A DNA stretch of 64,000 nt from Candidatus Reidiella endopervernicosa (GTDB taxonomy: Bacteria > Pseudomonadota > Gammaproteobacteria > GCF-013343005): positions 3,206,501 through 3,270,500 of the forward strand of contig NZ_CP054491.1 of the NCBI RefSeq assembly GCF_013343005.1, written 5' to 3'. The notes beneath the pieces are model-generated. The model saw nothing but the letters and a program-made list of their open reading frames with translations. It was not told the origin of the DNA and did not search any database. Shown here piece after piece: positions 1 to 12,995 of the stretch (position 1 is the stretch's first letter; each line of letters opens with the position of its first letter). The position numbers and the translations under genes are program-made.

Positions 1-66
1 CTACTCACTAATAGGTAGTAAGCACGACGCACACGCTGTGCATAACATCTGTCTGGAGCGACGATA

Positions 67-1643
67 ATGAAAAAGAATCTTCCCATCAGCAACGTTGAGC
101 GCGAATACGCCGCTACAGCCAACATTCTTTCAACAACTGATCTGAAGGGTGCGATCAGCTATTTCAATGATGATTTTCTGGCGATCAGTGGCTTTGAGCC
201 CGATGAGCTGACCGGCAAGAATCACAACGTCGTGCGCCACCCCGAGATGCCGTCCGCTGCCTTTGATGATCTCTGGAATACCGTCAAGGGTGGTAACTCA
301 TGGATGGGCATCGTCAAAAACCGCTGTAAGAACGGTGACCACTACTGGGTTGATGCCTACGTCACCCCGATCAGAAGTAACGGCAGCACCATCGAATACC
401 AATCGGTGCGCCAGAAACCCGACCGCGAACACGTCGCGCGGGCCGAGAAGGTCTATGCGCAGCTGACGGCGGGCAAGGTACCCAGCTCCATCAAGCCTTC
501 AAAACTTAATACCGGCACCGTGGTGGTGGCGTCTGTCACAGCCTCGCTGCTGGCCAGTATCCTGCTGGTCTCTATCCTTCTCGATGTAGAGCTGATAACA
601 ACAGCCGCCATGTTCGTCACTACGACTATCTTCTCCTCGGTCGCCACCCTGATCGCTCTCAATCCCATCAAGACGGCTGTTGCCAAGGCACGCCCGTCAC
701 CGACAACCCGATTGCCCGTCACATCTACACCGGACGCAATGACGATGCCGGTGCTCTGCTATTGGCAATGAAAGCACTCGGTTCCGAGACGGGTGGAATC
801 GTCGGGCGTATCTCAGACGATTCGAAGAAACTCTCAACGGGTGCCGAGAGTCTCGCCGCCACGGTAGAGATCACCACCCAGGGCATCCAGCAGCAGTACT
901 CGGAGACCGATCAGGTCGCCACCGCCATCAACGAGATGACCGCCAGTATCCACGAGGTCTCAAGCAACGCACAGCTCACCGCTGATGCCGCCAGAGAGGC
1001 GATGTCTGAGTCAAATAACGGTCGTAGTGTCGTGCAGTCGGCATCCAGTTCAATCGGTAATCTGGCACAGGAGATCGAACGTGCCTCCAGCGTCATCGCC
1101 AATGTAGAGACCAACAGCAATGAGATCAGCTCCATCGTCGATGTCATTCAGGGCGTCGCTGAACAGACCAACCTACTGGCACTCAACGCCGCAATTGAGG
1201 CGGCCCGCGCCGGTGAGCAGGGCCGTGGTTTTGCAGTGGTTGCCGATGAGGTTCGTACTCTCGCCAGCCGTACCAACGGTGCCACCGAAGAGATTCAGTC
1301 GATGATTGAGAAGCTGCAGGCAGGCACGAGTGAAGCGGTCAGCGTGATGTCGAAGAGTCGCGAACAGGCGGTACACAGCGTTGAACAGGCCACCACTGCG
1401 GCACAGTCACTTGAGACCATCGCGGGCTCTGTCGACAAGATCAACGACATGAGCATGACCATCGCCTCAGCCGTTGAAGAGCAGAGCGCCGTTGCCGAGG
1501 AGATCAACCGCAGCATCACCACCATCCGCGATACCGCTGAGAACAACATGCAGGGTTCACGCGATGCCGAAGAGGCAAGCATGACCATGGCGGGGCTTGC
1601 CAATGGGCTGCGCGAACTGGCTGACGAATTCTGGACCAAATAG
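67..1643 (+). pseudogene. Aer-like methyl-accepting chemotaxis protein, one frameshift
   Basis: This gene encodes a PAS-containing chemoreceptor of the Aer (aerotaxis) type, which would signal redox or oxygen state to CheA/CheW. The first frame (67-771) holds an N-terminal PAS domain (about residues 20-110, with HNVVRHPEMP and WMGIVKNRCKNGDHYWVDAY) and hydrophobic segments at about 148-200. The second frame (up to 1643) holds the cytoplasmic signalling domain with the conserved hairpin tip [16 protein letters not shown]. The frames join near base 694 if one base is restored, giving [17 protein letters not shown] as the linker. TCTGGAGCG lies just before the ATG at 67. A single indel separates the halves, so this is either a recent pseudogene or a base-call error. 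The family call is solid; the ligand is unknown. Confidence 0.85.
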
Positions 1644-1690
1644 TCCTCACCGCTCTCTGTGCAGAGCACTTCGTCCGTAACACAAAATAA

Positions 1691-1718
1691 GCCGGGGCCA
1701 GCTGCTAGCCGCCCCGGC
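1691..1718. terminator. GC-rich hairpin after the chemoreceptor gene
   Basis: GCCGGGGC pairs perfectly with GCCCCGGC across a 12-base loop, 50 bases downstream of the chemoreceptor stop. Only a short mixed CTATTA follows, so intrinsic termination is plausible but weaker than with a T run. Confidence 0.5.
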
Positions 1719-1880
1719 CTATTAATGAGAGAGTTAGATCGATATTTTAAACATCACATCGATAGATGCGCACGTTGTCATGAGTCCGGTCGAGACCTGT
1801 TTATACCCCTTCACTGCCAATCTCCATAACCTCAACCACACTGCACGATATGGTGTAATTCAAAACACCCACCACTTGGT

Positions 1881-5177
<3,297 letters not shown>

Positions 5178-5379
5178 GCGTCAATCCCTGACAATAAACA
5201 TTCGGCCTCCATGCCCTTAGCCATGTACCCGCTTGTACACAACAACAATCCTAGTTGCTGTAGAGATATCACAGACAGTCATTTGGAAACGTGCGCTTTC
5301 ACACTACGCACACAAACATGTGTGCCTTCAGTGATTCAGATCATAAATTCGGCACTAGAGCGTGTGTACATCAACAGAT

Positions 5380-7638
5380 TCAGACGCTGCGACGCGCCTC
5401 AAGCACATTGGGTAGCTGACTGAGTCGTCCGACTACACGACTGAGCTGATCGGTATCGGCAATCTCGATGGTCAGCTTCATCAGTGCGCTGTTCTTTTTG
5501 GTGTCGGTAAGGGTATTCATCGCCAGAACGTTGGCATGCTCATTGGCGAGAACGGTAGTGATATCTTTGAGCAGTGCGGGCCGGTCGATCGCCTCGATCT
5601 GGATGTCGACCGGATAGGTGTTGCGTTCCCATCCAGCCCAGGCGACCTCGATAACTCGCCCCTGATCTTCATCCTTCAGATTGAGCATATTGGTGCAGTC
5701 GGTACGATGGATGGTGACGCCGCGCCCGCGAGTGATATATCCGACAATGTCATCGCCCGGCGCCGGTTTACAGCAGCGCGCCATGCTGGTCATTAGATTG
5801 CCAACACCACTGATACTAATATCACCCCCCTTATCACCCTCACGACGATGCTTGGTGAGCAACGCCTCCTGCGCCTCCTCATCATTGGGCTCGGGTTCGG
5901 TGAGGTGATGGATGGCACTCGATATCTGCGCGGTACTAATAGTGCTGCGACCGATATCGATCAACAGTTCGTCGATACCATTTTTATGAAAGTGTTCTAC
6001 GAACCGCTCCAGCGGTAGGTCACTGCAACCGAGTCGACGCAGTTCTCGTTCCAGCAACGTACGACCATCATCGAGATTCTGTTGCTGATCCTGCTCGTTA
6101 AACCAGTGGCGCACCTTGGCACGGGCACGGGATGATTTCAGATAACCCAGATGTGGACTGAGCCAGTCACGACTCGGTGCGGGATGCTTGCCGGTGAGTA
6201 TTTCGACCCCCTCACCGCTCTGCAGATTGTAGGTGATCGGTACGATGCGGCCATCGACCTTGGCTCCTCTGCAGCGATGACCAACCATGGTGTGGATGTG
6301 ATAGGCGAAATCGAGCGGTGTCGCCCCGTGAGGCAGATCGACAATCATGCCATCGGGACTGAGCACATAGATTCGATCCTGAAACGCCTCCGACTTGAAA
6401 CGGTCGATAAAGTCACCCGCATCAGACTCCTCATCCTTCCACTCCAGCAGCTGGCGCAGCCACGCTACTTTCTGCTCAAAGCTGCGATCGTGTGCGCCGC
6501 CCTCCTTGTAACGCCAGTGGGCCGCCACACCCAGCTCGGCATGTTTCTCCATATCGTGGGTTCGGATCTGTACCTCGAGCGTCTTACCCATCGGGCCGAC
6601 GACTGCGGTATGGATCGACTGGTACTGGTTCTCCTTCGGCGTGGCGATGTAGTCATCGAACTCCTTGGGAATGTGGGACCAGAGGGTATGGACGATACCC
6701 AGCACGTGATAACAGTCGGTAACACTCTCAACCAGGATACGTACCGCACGTACATCATAGAGTTCGTGAAAACCGAGCCCCTTGCGACGCATCTTTTTCC
6801 AGATACTGAAGATATGTTTGGGGCGCCCCTTTACATCACCCTTGATATCCGCTGTTTGCAACTCACTACGCAGCCGCTCGACCACATCATCGATAAAGCG
6901 CTCGCGATCAACGCGCCGTTCATCAAGCGATTGGGCGATCTCTTTATAGGTCTCCGGTTTGAGGTAGCGCAGCGAGAGATCTTCCAGCTCCCACTTCACC
7001 TGCCAGATGCCGAGGCGGTTGGCGAGCGGTGCATAGATATCCATCGTCTCGCTGGCAATGCGGCGCTGCTTATCGGCACGCAGATGTTTCAGGGTACGCA
7101 TGTTATAGAGGCGATCGGCGAGTTTGATCAGCACCACCCGTACATCCTCGGCCATCGCCAGCAGCATCTTGCGCTGACTCTCGGCATGAATGCTCTCGCG
7201 GCGTTTGCGCCCCTCTTCTTCCTGCAGTTCCTTATAGGCGCTCATCACCTTCATCTTGGTCACGCCATCGACCAGATGCGCGACACTCGAACCGCACGCC
7301 TCTTCAATCTCCTCCAGCGTCAGCTCGGTATCTTCAACGGTATCGTGCAGCAGCGCGACGGCGATCGACTCGTGATCCATCTTCAGCCCGACCAGAATGT
7401 CGGCCACACCAATCACGTGGGTCAGATAGGGCTCACCTGAGATACGGGTCTGCCCCGCGTGCGCCTTCTCGGCCATATCGAAGGCAAGTGCGATGAGCGC
7501 AGACTCCTCGTCACTGCGCCCCGCTGTCAGACGCTCCAGACAGCGCTCTCGATCTGAGAGCGTTGTACTGCATGTATCGGGGAGTTTCCCTTCGATGTAT
7601 ACCATTGACCCTTTCACCACCTGCACCCAATTAAGCAC
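5380..7638 (-). CDS. relA: RelA-type (p)ppGpp synthetase with an apparently intact HD hydrolase domain
   Basis: This gene makes the stringent-response alarmone from GTP or GDP and ATP. The order is HD domain (about residues 50-200), synthetase domain (about 250-390), TGS (about 425-485) and a C-terminal ACT domain (about 670-750). The synthetase region matches RelA rather than SpoT: ELYDVRAVRILVE, then DDYIATPKENQYQSIHT and EVQIRTHDMEKHAELGVAAH. Unusually for gammaproteobacterial RelA, the hydrolase residues look complete: H74, H98-D99, E102-D103 and KLADRLYNMRT. The open frame begins at a GTG (7638). An in-frame ATG at 7605, preceded by GTGAAAGGGTCA, is an alternative start. The length (752 aa) is normal. 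It is transcribed alone and opposite to the upstream decayed protease's downstream neighbour genes. Confidence 0.93.
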   Translation of the reverse strand: MLNWVQVVKGSMVYIEGKLPDTCSTTLSDRERCLERLTAGRSDEESALIALAFDMAEKAHAGQTRISGEPYLTHVIGVADILVGLKMDHESIAVALLHDTVEDTELTLEEIEEACGSSVAHLVDGVTKMKVMSAYKELQEEEGRKRRESIHAESQRKMLLAMAEDVRVVLIKLADRLYNMRTLKHLRADKQRRIASETMDIYAPLANRLGIWQVKWELEDLSLRYLKPETYKEIAQSLDERRVDRERFIDDVVERLRSELQTADIKGDVKGRPKHIFSIWKKMRRKGLGFHELYDVRAVRILVESVTDCYHVLGIVHTLWSHIPKEFDDYIATPKENQYQSIHTAVVGPMGKTLEVQIRTHDMEKHAELGVAAHWRYKEGGAHDRSFEQKVAWLRQLLEWKDEESDAGDFIDRFKSEAFQDRIYVLSPDGMIVDLPHGATPLDFAYHIHTMVGHRCRGAKVDGRIVPITYNLQSGEGVEILTGKHPAPSRDWLSPHLGYLKSSRARAKVRHWFNEQDQQQNLDDGRTLLERELRRLGCSDLPLERFVEHFHKNGIDELLIDIGRSTISTAQISSAIHHLTEPEPNDEEAQEALLTKHRREGDKGGDISISGVGNLMTSMARCCKPAPGDDIVGYITRGRGVTIHRTDCTNMLNLKDEDQGRVIEVAWAGWERNTYPVDIQIEAIDRPALLKDITTVLANEHANVLAMNTLTDTKKNSALMKLTIEIADTDQLSRVVGRLSQLPNVLEARRSV

Positions 7639-7738
7639 CGAGCCTAACGCGCCTGCCGCAGCCCTTCAATCAGAAGATAGCACCGATAGCACAATGGGAA
7701 TGGAGCAATGAAAAACAGGCTGTGGAGAGTGGGATTAT

Positions 7739-9916
7739 TTAGCGACTACGTCGACGCCGTGCCGGCTGGCGAGAGGTCTTCTTCGAGCGACCCGGCTTCG
7801 CCTCACGCTTCTGTCCCAGCGCCTTCGATTCGCCCTGTTTCTGCTTCGGCTTCGACTTACGTGCCCCACCCTGCTTGAGCGGTCGACCATCGATATCGAG
7901 CCCCGTCTCCTCCGGCTGCCAGGCGGGTACCAGATGACGTTTACCGTTACCGATCAGATCGCCACGACCCATCTGTTTGAGCGCATGTCGCAGCTGCGGC
8001 CAGTTGTGTGCATCGTGATAACGCAGAAACGCTTTGTGCAGACGCCTCTGTTTCAATCCGGTTGCGACCGAAACGACGCCACCCTTGCGGTGGACACGCT
8101 TGAGCGGGTTTTTTCCTGAGTGGTACATCGCCGAGGCGATCGCCAGCGGCGTCGGCAGGAAATTCTGCACCTGATCGAGGCGGAAACCGTTCTGTTTCAA
8201 CCACAGTGCCAGCTGCAACATATCCTCATCAGTCGTGCCAGGGTGGGCGGAGATGAAGTAGGGAATTAGATACTGCTCCTTACCCGCCTCCTGAGAGAAC
8301 TTTTCGAACATCGCCTTGAAGCGCTCGTAGCTGCCGATACCCGGCTTCATCATGTGGCTCAGCGGCCCCTGCTCGGTATGTTCGGGCGCGATCTTCAGAT
8401 AGCCGCCAACGTGGTGCTGCACCAGCTCGCGCACATACTCCGGGGTCTGCACCGCCAGGTCGTAACGCAGTCCCGAGGCGACGAAGACCTTTTTGATCCC
8501 GGGCAGTTTGCGCGCCTTGCGATAGAGCTGAATCAGTGGGCGTTGATCGGTGCCCATGTTTTTGCAGATATCGGGATAGACACAGGAGAGGCGACGGCAG
8601 GCAGCCTCAATCTTCTCGTCCTTACAGTGCAGACGCCACATATTGGCGGTCGGTCCACCCAGGTCGGAGATGTGACCTGAAAAGCCGGGCACGGTGTCGC
8701 GAATCGTTTCAATCTCGTTGAGGATCGACTGCTCGGAGCGATCCTGAATAATGCGCCCCTCATGCTCGGTGATGGAGCAGAAGGTACAGCCGCCAAAACA
8801 GCCACGCATGATATTGATCGAGAAACGGATCATCTCGTAGGCGGGCAGCTTCGCCTTGCCGTAGCGGGTGTGCGGTTTGCGTGTGTAGGGAAGCTCATAG
8901 ATCTGGTCGAGCTCTTTTGTCGCCAATGGAACCGGCGGCGGATTAAGCCACACCTCACGTTCGCCGTGGCGCTGCACCAACGGTCGCGCATTACCGGGAT
9001 TGGTCTCGAGATGGAAGACACGTGAGGCGTGGGCGTAGAGCACCGGATCGGCCTTCACCTGCTCAAATGAGGGCATTCGCACCACCACCTGTTCACGCTG
9101 CTCGCGACTCAATTCACGTAGCGAGTGGACCACCGGATTACTCTGCTGCTCGCAGGCTGGCTGCGACCGATAGGGACTGGGGTGCGGCGTTACTGCACCC
9201 GGCTCATCAACCTCAGAGGAGTCGAGCTCGGCCCAGCCATCGGGCACCCGTTTGCGCACAAAGGCCGAGCCGCGCAGATCACGAATCTCATGGATCGGCT
9301 CACCTGCGGCGAGACGGTGGGTCAGCTCAACAATCGCCCGCTCGGCATTACCGTAGAGCAGTAGGTCGGCCTTGGTATCGAGCAGCACCGAGCGACGTAC
9401 CGTATCGGACCAGTAGTCGTAGTGGGCGATGCGGCGCAGGCTCGCCTCGATCCCGCCAATCACCACCGGCACCCCCTTGAAGGCCTCACGACAGCGTTGT
9501 GCATAGGCGAGCACCGAGCGGTCGGGACGCTTGCCACCCTCGCCACCCGGTGAGTAGGCATCATCGGAGCGAATTTTACGATCGGAGGTGTAGCGGTTGA
9601 CCATCGAATCCATATTGCCGGCGGTCACACCAAAGTAGAGATTGGGCCTGCCCAGCGCTGTGAACGCCTCTGCCGAAGTCCAGTCGGGCTGGGCAATGAT
9701 TCCGACTCGGAAACCCTGCGCCTCGAGCAGTCGCCCAATCAGCGCCATGCCGAAGCTGGGATGATCGACATAGGCATCACCGGTGACCAGAATCACATCA
9801 CAGCTATCCCAACCGAGATCGTCCATCTCGGCGCGCGACATCGGCAACTGCGGCGCCACACCAAAGCGGTGCGCCCAGAATTTACGGTAGGAGAAGAGCT
9901 CGCGTGGAGCGTTCAT
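7739..9916 (-). CDS. ygiQ: YgiQ-family radical SAM protein (UPF0313)
   Basis: A 725-aa radical S-adenosylmethionine enzyme of the YgiQ family; its substrate is not established. The [4Fe-4S] motif is visible as [18 protein letters not shown] in the middle of the protein. The N-terminal part ([20 protein letters not shown]) is the family's B12-binding-like region. The C-terminus is a Lys/Arg-rich tail ([19 protein letters not shown]), common in the family and possibly nucleic-acid binding. The frame is intact. The ATG at 9916 fits the start of homologues ([19 protein letters not shown]). Confidence 0.92.
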   Translation of the reverse strand: MNAPRELFSYRKFWAHRFGVAPQLPMSRAEMDDLGWDSCDVILVTGDAYVDHPSFGMALIGRLLEAQGFRVGIIAQPDWTSAEAFTALGRPNLYFGVTAGNMDSMVNRYTSDRKIRSDDAYSPGGEGGKRPDRSVLAYAQRCREAFKGVPVVIGGIEASLRRIAHYDYWSDTVRRSVLLDTKADLLLYGNAERAIVELTHRLAAGEPIHEIRDLRGSAFVRKRVPDGWAELDSSEVDEPGAVTPHPSPYRSQPACEQQSNPVVHSLRELSREQREQVVVRMPSFEQVKADPVLYAHASRVFHLETNPGNARPLVQRHGEREVWLNPPPVPLATKELDQIYELPYTRKPHTRYGKAKLPAYEMIRFSINIMRGCFGGCTFCSITEHEGRIIQDRSEQSILNEIETIRDTVPGFSGHISDLGGPTANMWRLHCKDEKIEAACRRLSCVYPDICKNMGTDQRPLIQLYRKARKLPGIKKVFVASGLRYDLAVQTPEYVRELVQHHVGGYLKIAPEHTEQGPLSHMMKPGIGSYERFKAMFEKFSQEAGKEQYLIPYFISAHPGTTDEDMLQLALWLKQNGFRLDQVQNFLPTPLAIASAMYHSGKNPLKRVHRKGGVVSVATGLKQRRLHKAFLRYHDAHNWPQLRHALKQMGRGDLIGNGKRHLVPAWQPEETGLDIDGRPLKQGGARKSKPKQKQGESKALGQKREAKPGRSKKTSRQPARRRRSR

Positions 9917-9934
9917 AACGACAATCGTCCGGTG

Positions 9935-10288
9935 TTACATCATCTGATAGGGCTGTTCATCCATTAGCCCCATTGCCTTGCGAGTCACCAGCATCGCTTC
10001 GGTGGTGAACCCGTCGAGATCGCCCCACAGGTCAGAGACACTGATCGATTCATCGAGATTTTCCGAAACGATGCGCAGCTGATGAGAGCCGCTGGCCGCA
10101 TCGGCTCGTCGCGCCTTCTGCGAAATGACGTAGAGCACCGGTTTCTTCGCACCCTCTGGCACCAGCGCCAGAATGAAACGATAGGGCATCGGGTCGTTAC
10201 TCTCGATATTGCCCAACACCACAGCACTATAGTCGCCGAGCTGAAAACGACGCTGGGGAATGGCGGTGGAGATATTGGGTGCCTGCAT
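9935..10288 (-). CDS. Conserved small protein of unknown function
   Basis: A 117-aa soluble protein with no signal peptide or membrane segment, 18 bases upstream of ygiQ on the same strand and so probably cotranscribed with it. The centre (YRFILALVPEGAKKPVLYVISQ) looks like two beta strands, and the tail is Met-rich. I do not recognise a family. Confidence 0.6.
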   Translation of the reverse strand: MQAPNISTAIPQRRFQLGDYSAVVLGNIESNDPMPYRFILALVPEGAKKPVLYVISQKARRADAASGSHQLRIVSENLDESISVSDLWGDLDGFTTEAMLVTRKAMGLMDEQPYQMM

Positions 10289-10392
10289 GGGATAGGATCC
10301 GTAAAACCTTTAGAAATAGCGGTTTTCTCAACCGCAACAGCGTGTTAACTATAGCAAATTCCACCCCCCAACCGACACGACACGACCCGACT

Positions 10393-10722
10393 GTGACTAC
10401 ACACCACCCCCTTGATAGTGACTACACCCTGCTCGAGCAACCGGGTGGTACCACTCTGCGTTGCCGTTTCAGCGGTCGGTTCGATGGTGAGGATGTGGTG
10501 TGGGACGCCACCTTGATGACCCTGGGCCAGGCGGGCGCAGCGCGTAACTTTATCGAGATTGGCGAGCTGAGCGGCCAAGGCAGATCGATCACCATCGCCC
10601 TCCACGTTCATTGCATCGATATTCCAACCCTTCGCAAGGCGATCATCATGGTTCGCAACTATAAACGGCTACGCCTCGGCCGCCACGAATATGGTCCAGC
10701 CAACAGTGAAAACAAGAGTTAA
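10393..10722 (+). CDS. Hypothetical protein
   Basis: The open frame extends back to 10279, but that stretch overlaps the divergent gene and reads like leader sequence. A GTG at 10393 gives a compact 109-aa protein beginning VTTHHPLDSDYTLLEQPGG. The core (TTLRCRFSGRFDGEDVVWDA) is beta-rich and the end is basic (NYKRLRLGRHEYG). I recognise no family. The start choice is uncertain. Confidence 0.5.
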   Translation: MTTHHPLDSDYTLLEQPGGTTLRCRFSGRFDGEDVVWDATLMTLGQAGAARNFIEIGELSGQGRSITIALHVHCIDIPTLRKAIIMVRNYKRLRLGRHEYGPANSENKS

Positions 10723-10820
10723 ATCTCACCACTCCAGAGTAGCCATTGAGAACGTGCTATAGCAGAATGGGCGGATAAGAACGCCACATGCACTGAAATA
10801 ACAACAGCAAGGGACTCATC

Positions 10821-11582
10821 ACGAAAAAAATTCTCATCTCACTACTCGCCATCATTGTGCTCGCCATCATCGCCTTCGTTGTATTGGTCGGCTCACTCGA
10901 CAAGCTGGTCGAAGAAGCAGTTGAACAGGTCGGTACTGAAACCACCAAGAGCGAGGTTGCACTCGACTCCGCGGCAATCAGCCTCTCCGATGCACAGGGC
11001 GCACTGAACGGTCTCTCCATTGCCAACCCAGCCGGCTTCTCCGACAAAAAAGCGATCTCAATCGGTAAGATCTCACTCAAGCTCGATCCCAACTCGCTCA
11101 CCACCGACACCATCGTGATCAAGGAGATTGCCATCAACAGTCCGGCGATCAACTACGAACTCGGCGACAAGGGCAATAACTTCGACGCGATCAAAAAGAA
11201 TGTACAGGGATCGGGGAGCGCATCTTCCGAAAGCAGCGGTGATGAGAGCGCAGTTAAACTGATTATCGAGAACCTCTACATCCGTGACGGCAGTGTTGCC
11301 GTCTCCTCCTCGGCGCTCGGCGGCAAGGAGATCTCGACCAAACTCCCCACCATCCACCTCAAGGATATCGGTAAGGAGAGTGGCGGCGCCTCACCAGCCG
11401 AGGTGGCCGAGAAGATTCTCACCAGCCTGACCAACGGCGTCGGCTCCACCGTCGGCAAACTCGACCTGAGCCAGCTCAAGGGTGTCGGCAGCGCGATTCA
11501 GGAGCAGGCCGGTGGTGCCACCGACAAGCTCAAAGAGGGACTGGGCGATACCGGCGACAAACTGAAGGGTCTCTTCAAGTAA
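10821..11582 (+). CDS. Membrane-anchored AsmA-like periplasmic protein, possible ACG start
   Basis: The protein has one N-terminal membrane segment (KKILISLLAIIVLAIIAFVV) and a beta-rich periplasmic region of the AsmA/DUF748-like kind: ISLSDAQGALNGLSIANPAG, then ISLKLDPNSLTTDTIVIKEI and IENLYIRDGSVAVSS. Such proteins are thought to act in envelope lipid or outer-membrane homeostasis. The tail is Gly/Lys-rich. No ATG precedes the membrane segment. The codon in the expected place (10821) is ACG followed by AAAAAA, with AAGGGA correctly spaced upstream, so it is either a non-canonical start or a mutated or miscalled ATG. The in-frame GTG at 10857 would cut the membrane segment short. Confidence 0.65.
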   Translation, partial: TKKILISLLAIIVLAIIAFVVLVGSLDKLVEEAVEQVGTETTKSEVALDSAAISLSDAQGALNGLSIANPAGFSDKKAISIGKISLKLDPNSLTTDTIVIKEIAINSPAINYELGDKGNNFDAIKKNVQGSGSASSESSGDESAVKLIIENLYIRDGSVAVSSSALGGKEISTKLPTIHLKDIGKESGGASPAEVAEKILTSLTNGVGSTVGKLDLSQLKGVGSAIQEQAGGATDKLKEGLGDTGDKLKGLFK

Positions 11583-11619
11583 TCGGCTATATAAACAATA
11601 ACCAAACAAGGAGCCAACA

Positions 11620-11781
11620 ATGGACAATAAACTACTGAACATCATTCTGGCGGTTTTTCTGCCTCCCGTTGCCGTATTCCTAAACAAGGGTGTTGGAAAA
11701 GATCTGCTGATCAATATCGTGCTCTGCCTACTGTTTGTCATACCGGGCATGATCCACGCACTCTGGGTTGTTACCCGCTAG
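11620..11781 (+). CDS. YqaE/Pmp3-family small membrane protein
   Basis: A 53-aa protein with two membrane segments. The first contains the family signature ILAVFLPPVAVFLNKG and the second is INIVLCLLFVIPGMIHALWV. Pmp3/YqaE proteins are stress-associated plasma-membrane proteolipids. A strong ribosome site (AAGGAG) sits eight bases before the ATG. It lies 37 bases after the AsmA-like gene and could be in its operon. Confidence 0.88.
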   Translation: MDNKLLNIILAVFLPPVAVFLNKGVGKDLLINIVLCLLFVIPGMIHALWVVTR

Positions 11782-11848
11782 CGTTGCTTATGGGTGCGGG
11801 TCTGACGACCCGCACCATTCTGGCAGCACCGAGTTACAGCAACCCAAC

Positions 11849-12400
11849 ATGTTCAACGCCCATCCCCTACTCCATCTTCTTCTCTATTTAGTCATCTTTT
11901 CAGCGCCCGCCGCTGCAGAGCAGCGCTCACTACTGATCGACACCGAGCAGCTGACCTTACAGGTCATCGAAGGAACAAAAACACCACTCACACTCGAGCA
12001 GATCTCGATCGGACGCAATGGCACCACACAGGAAAAGGTACGGTTTGATAAACGTACCCCACTCGGCCATTTCAAGATTGCCTGGATAACACGCGACACC
12101 CCCTTCCAGCTCTTTATCGGCTTTGACTACCCCAACCGCGCAGTGGTCGATCAGGCCCTGGCCGATAAACGTATCGACCGACACACCTATCAACGCATAC
12201 GCAAATATCTCGATGCCGGACAGACCCCACCGCAACGCACCCGCCTCGGCGGTTACCTCGGTATCCACGGCATCGGCAAGGGCGATCCCGACATCCATGC
12301 CACCTACAACTGGACCAACGGCTGTATCGCACTCACCAATGAGCAGGTGGAACAGCTAGCCGAGTGGATCGAGGTCGGAACACCGATAGAGATCCGCTAA
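11849..12400 (+). CDS. L,D-transpeptidase (YkuD domain) with signal peptide
   Basis: A 183-aa exported protein with signal peptide LLHLLLYLVIFSAPAAAEQ. The YkuD catalytic motif appears as GIHGIGKGDPDIHATYNW followed by TNGCIAL, with the nucleophilic Cys in the second part. This family crosslinks peptidoglycan (3-3 bonds) or attaches proteins to it. The frame is open further upstream, but the ATG at 11849 starts directly before the signal peptide and is preferred. It belongs with the other cell-wall genes at 16.5-19.9 kb, although it is separated from them. Confidence 0.88.
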   Translation: MFNAHPLLHLLLYLVIFSAPAAAEQRSLLIDTEQLTLQVIEGTKTPLTLEQISIGRNGTTQEKVRFDKRTPLGHFKIAWITRDTPFQLFIGFDYPNRAVVDQALADKRIDRHTYQRIRKYLDAGQTPPQRTRLGGYLGIHGIGKGDPDIHATYNWTNGCIALTNEQVEQLAEWIEVGTPIEIR

Positions 12401-12500
12401 TGGCGCCCAGTGTGGAGTCATACAACAAAGGGACGCTATACTTGCCTCAGCAGTGACGCAGAGATCACTACATCACAATGCAATAAATGGGGAAAAGAGC

Positions 12501-12809
12501 ATGAACCTGAATACCAAGCGAGTCCTCGGCCTGCTGGCGCTAAGCACCACCATCGGCCTGACAGGCTGTGCAAACACCGCCACTATGGAAGCACTACAGG
12601 CCGACATGCAGAAGGCGACTGCCGCTGCCGAGAGTGCCGCCGTTAACGCCTCCGCTGCCAAACATGAGGCTGAGATGGCCAACAAGGCCGCCCAGGAGGC
12701 GAAGATGGCTGCTGACGAGGCCAAGTCGATGGCCGCTGAGGCGAACAAGCGCTCGATGGATACCGATGCCAAAATCGATCGTATGTTCAAAAAGTCGATG
12801 TACAAATAA
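12501..12809 (+). CDS. Lpp/OprI-like alanine-zipper lipoprotein
   Basis: A 102-aa lipoprotein with lipobox LTGC at about residues 20-23. After it comes an alanine-rich heptad helix (MQKATAAAESAAVNASAAKH, continuing with KAAQEAKMAADEAKSMAAEA) and a C-terminal Lys (KKSMYK) that could be joined to peptidoglycan as in Lpp. The role would be tethering the outer membrane to the wall, fitting the nearby L,D-transpeptidase gene. GGAAAAGAGC before the ATG is a weak ribosome site. An intrinsic terminator follows. Confidence 0.88.
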   Translation: MNLNTKRVLGLLALSTTIGLTGCANTATMEALQADMQKATAAAESAAVNASAAKHEAEMANKAAQEAKMAADEAKSMAAEANKRSMDTDAKIDRMFKKSMYK

Positions 12810-12831
12810 CGCATCGGCAGAAACCCTATAA

Positions 12832-12866
12832 AACCCGTTGGTCTTGCAGCCAACGGGGTTTTTTAT
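12832..12866 (+). terminator. Intrinsic terminator of the Lpp-like gene
   Basis: AACCCGTTGG pairs with CCAACGGGGTT around an eight-base loop, followed directly by a run of T, 23 bases after the stop codon. Confidence 0.92.
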
Positions 12867-12995
12867 TGGGCGTTATCCCTTTTCAAAAGCAGGGTATGTC
12901 TTCCATAACATCAGCCTATTGGTCTATTATCAACTGACATAATTATTCGAATATCTGTAGTGAATCAGGGATGACATTTATTAAGGTTCACCCCA

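Noticed and set aside
6151-7440. 429-aa open frame opposite relA
   Set aside because: It is the antisense shadow of an intact, well-supported relA gene and shows no recognisable motif or ribosome site.
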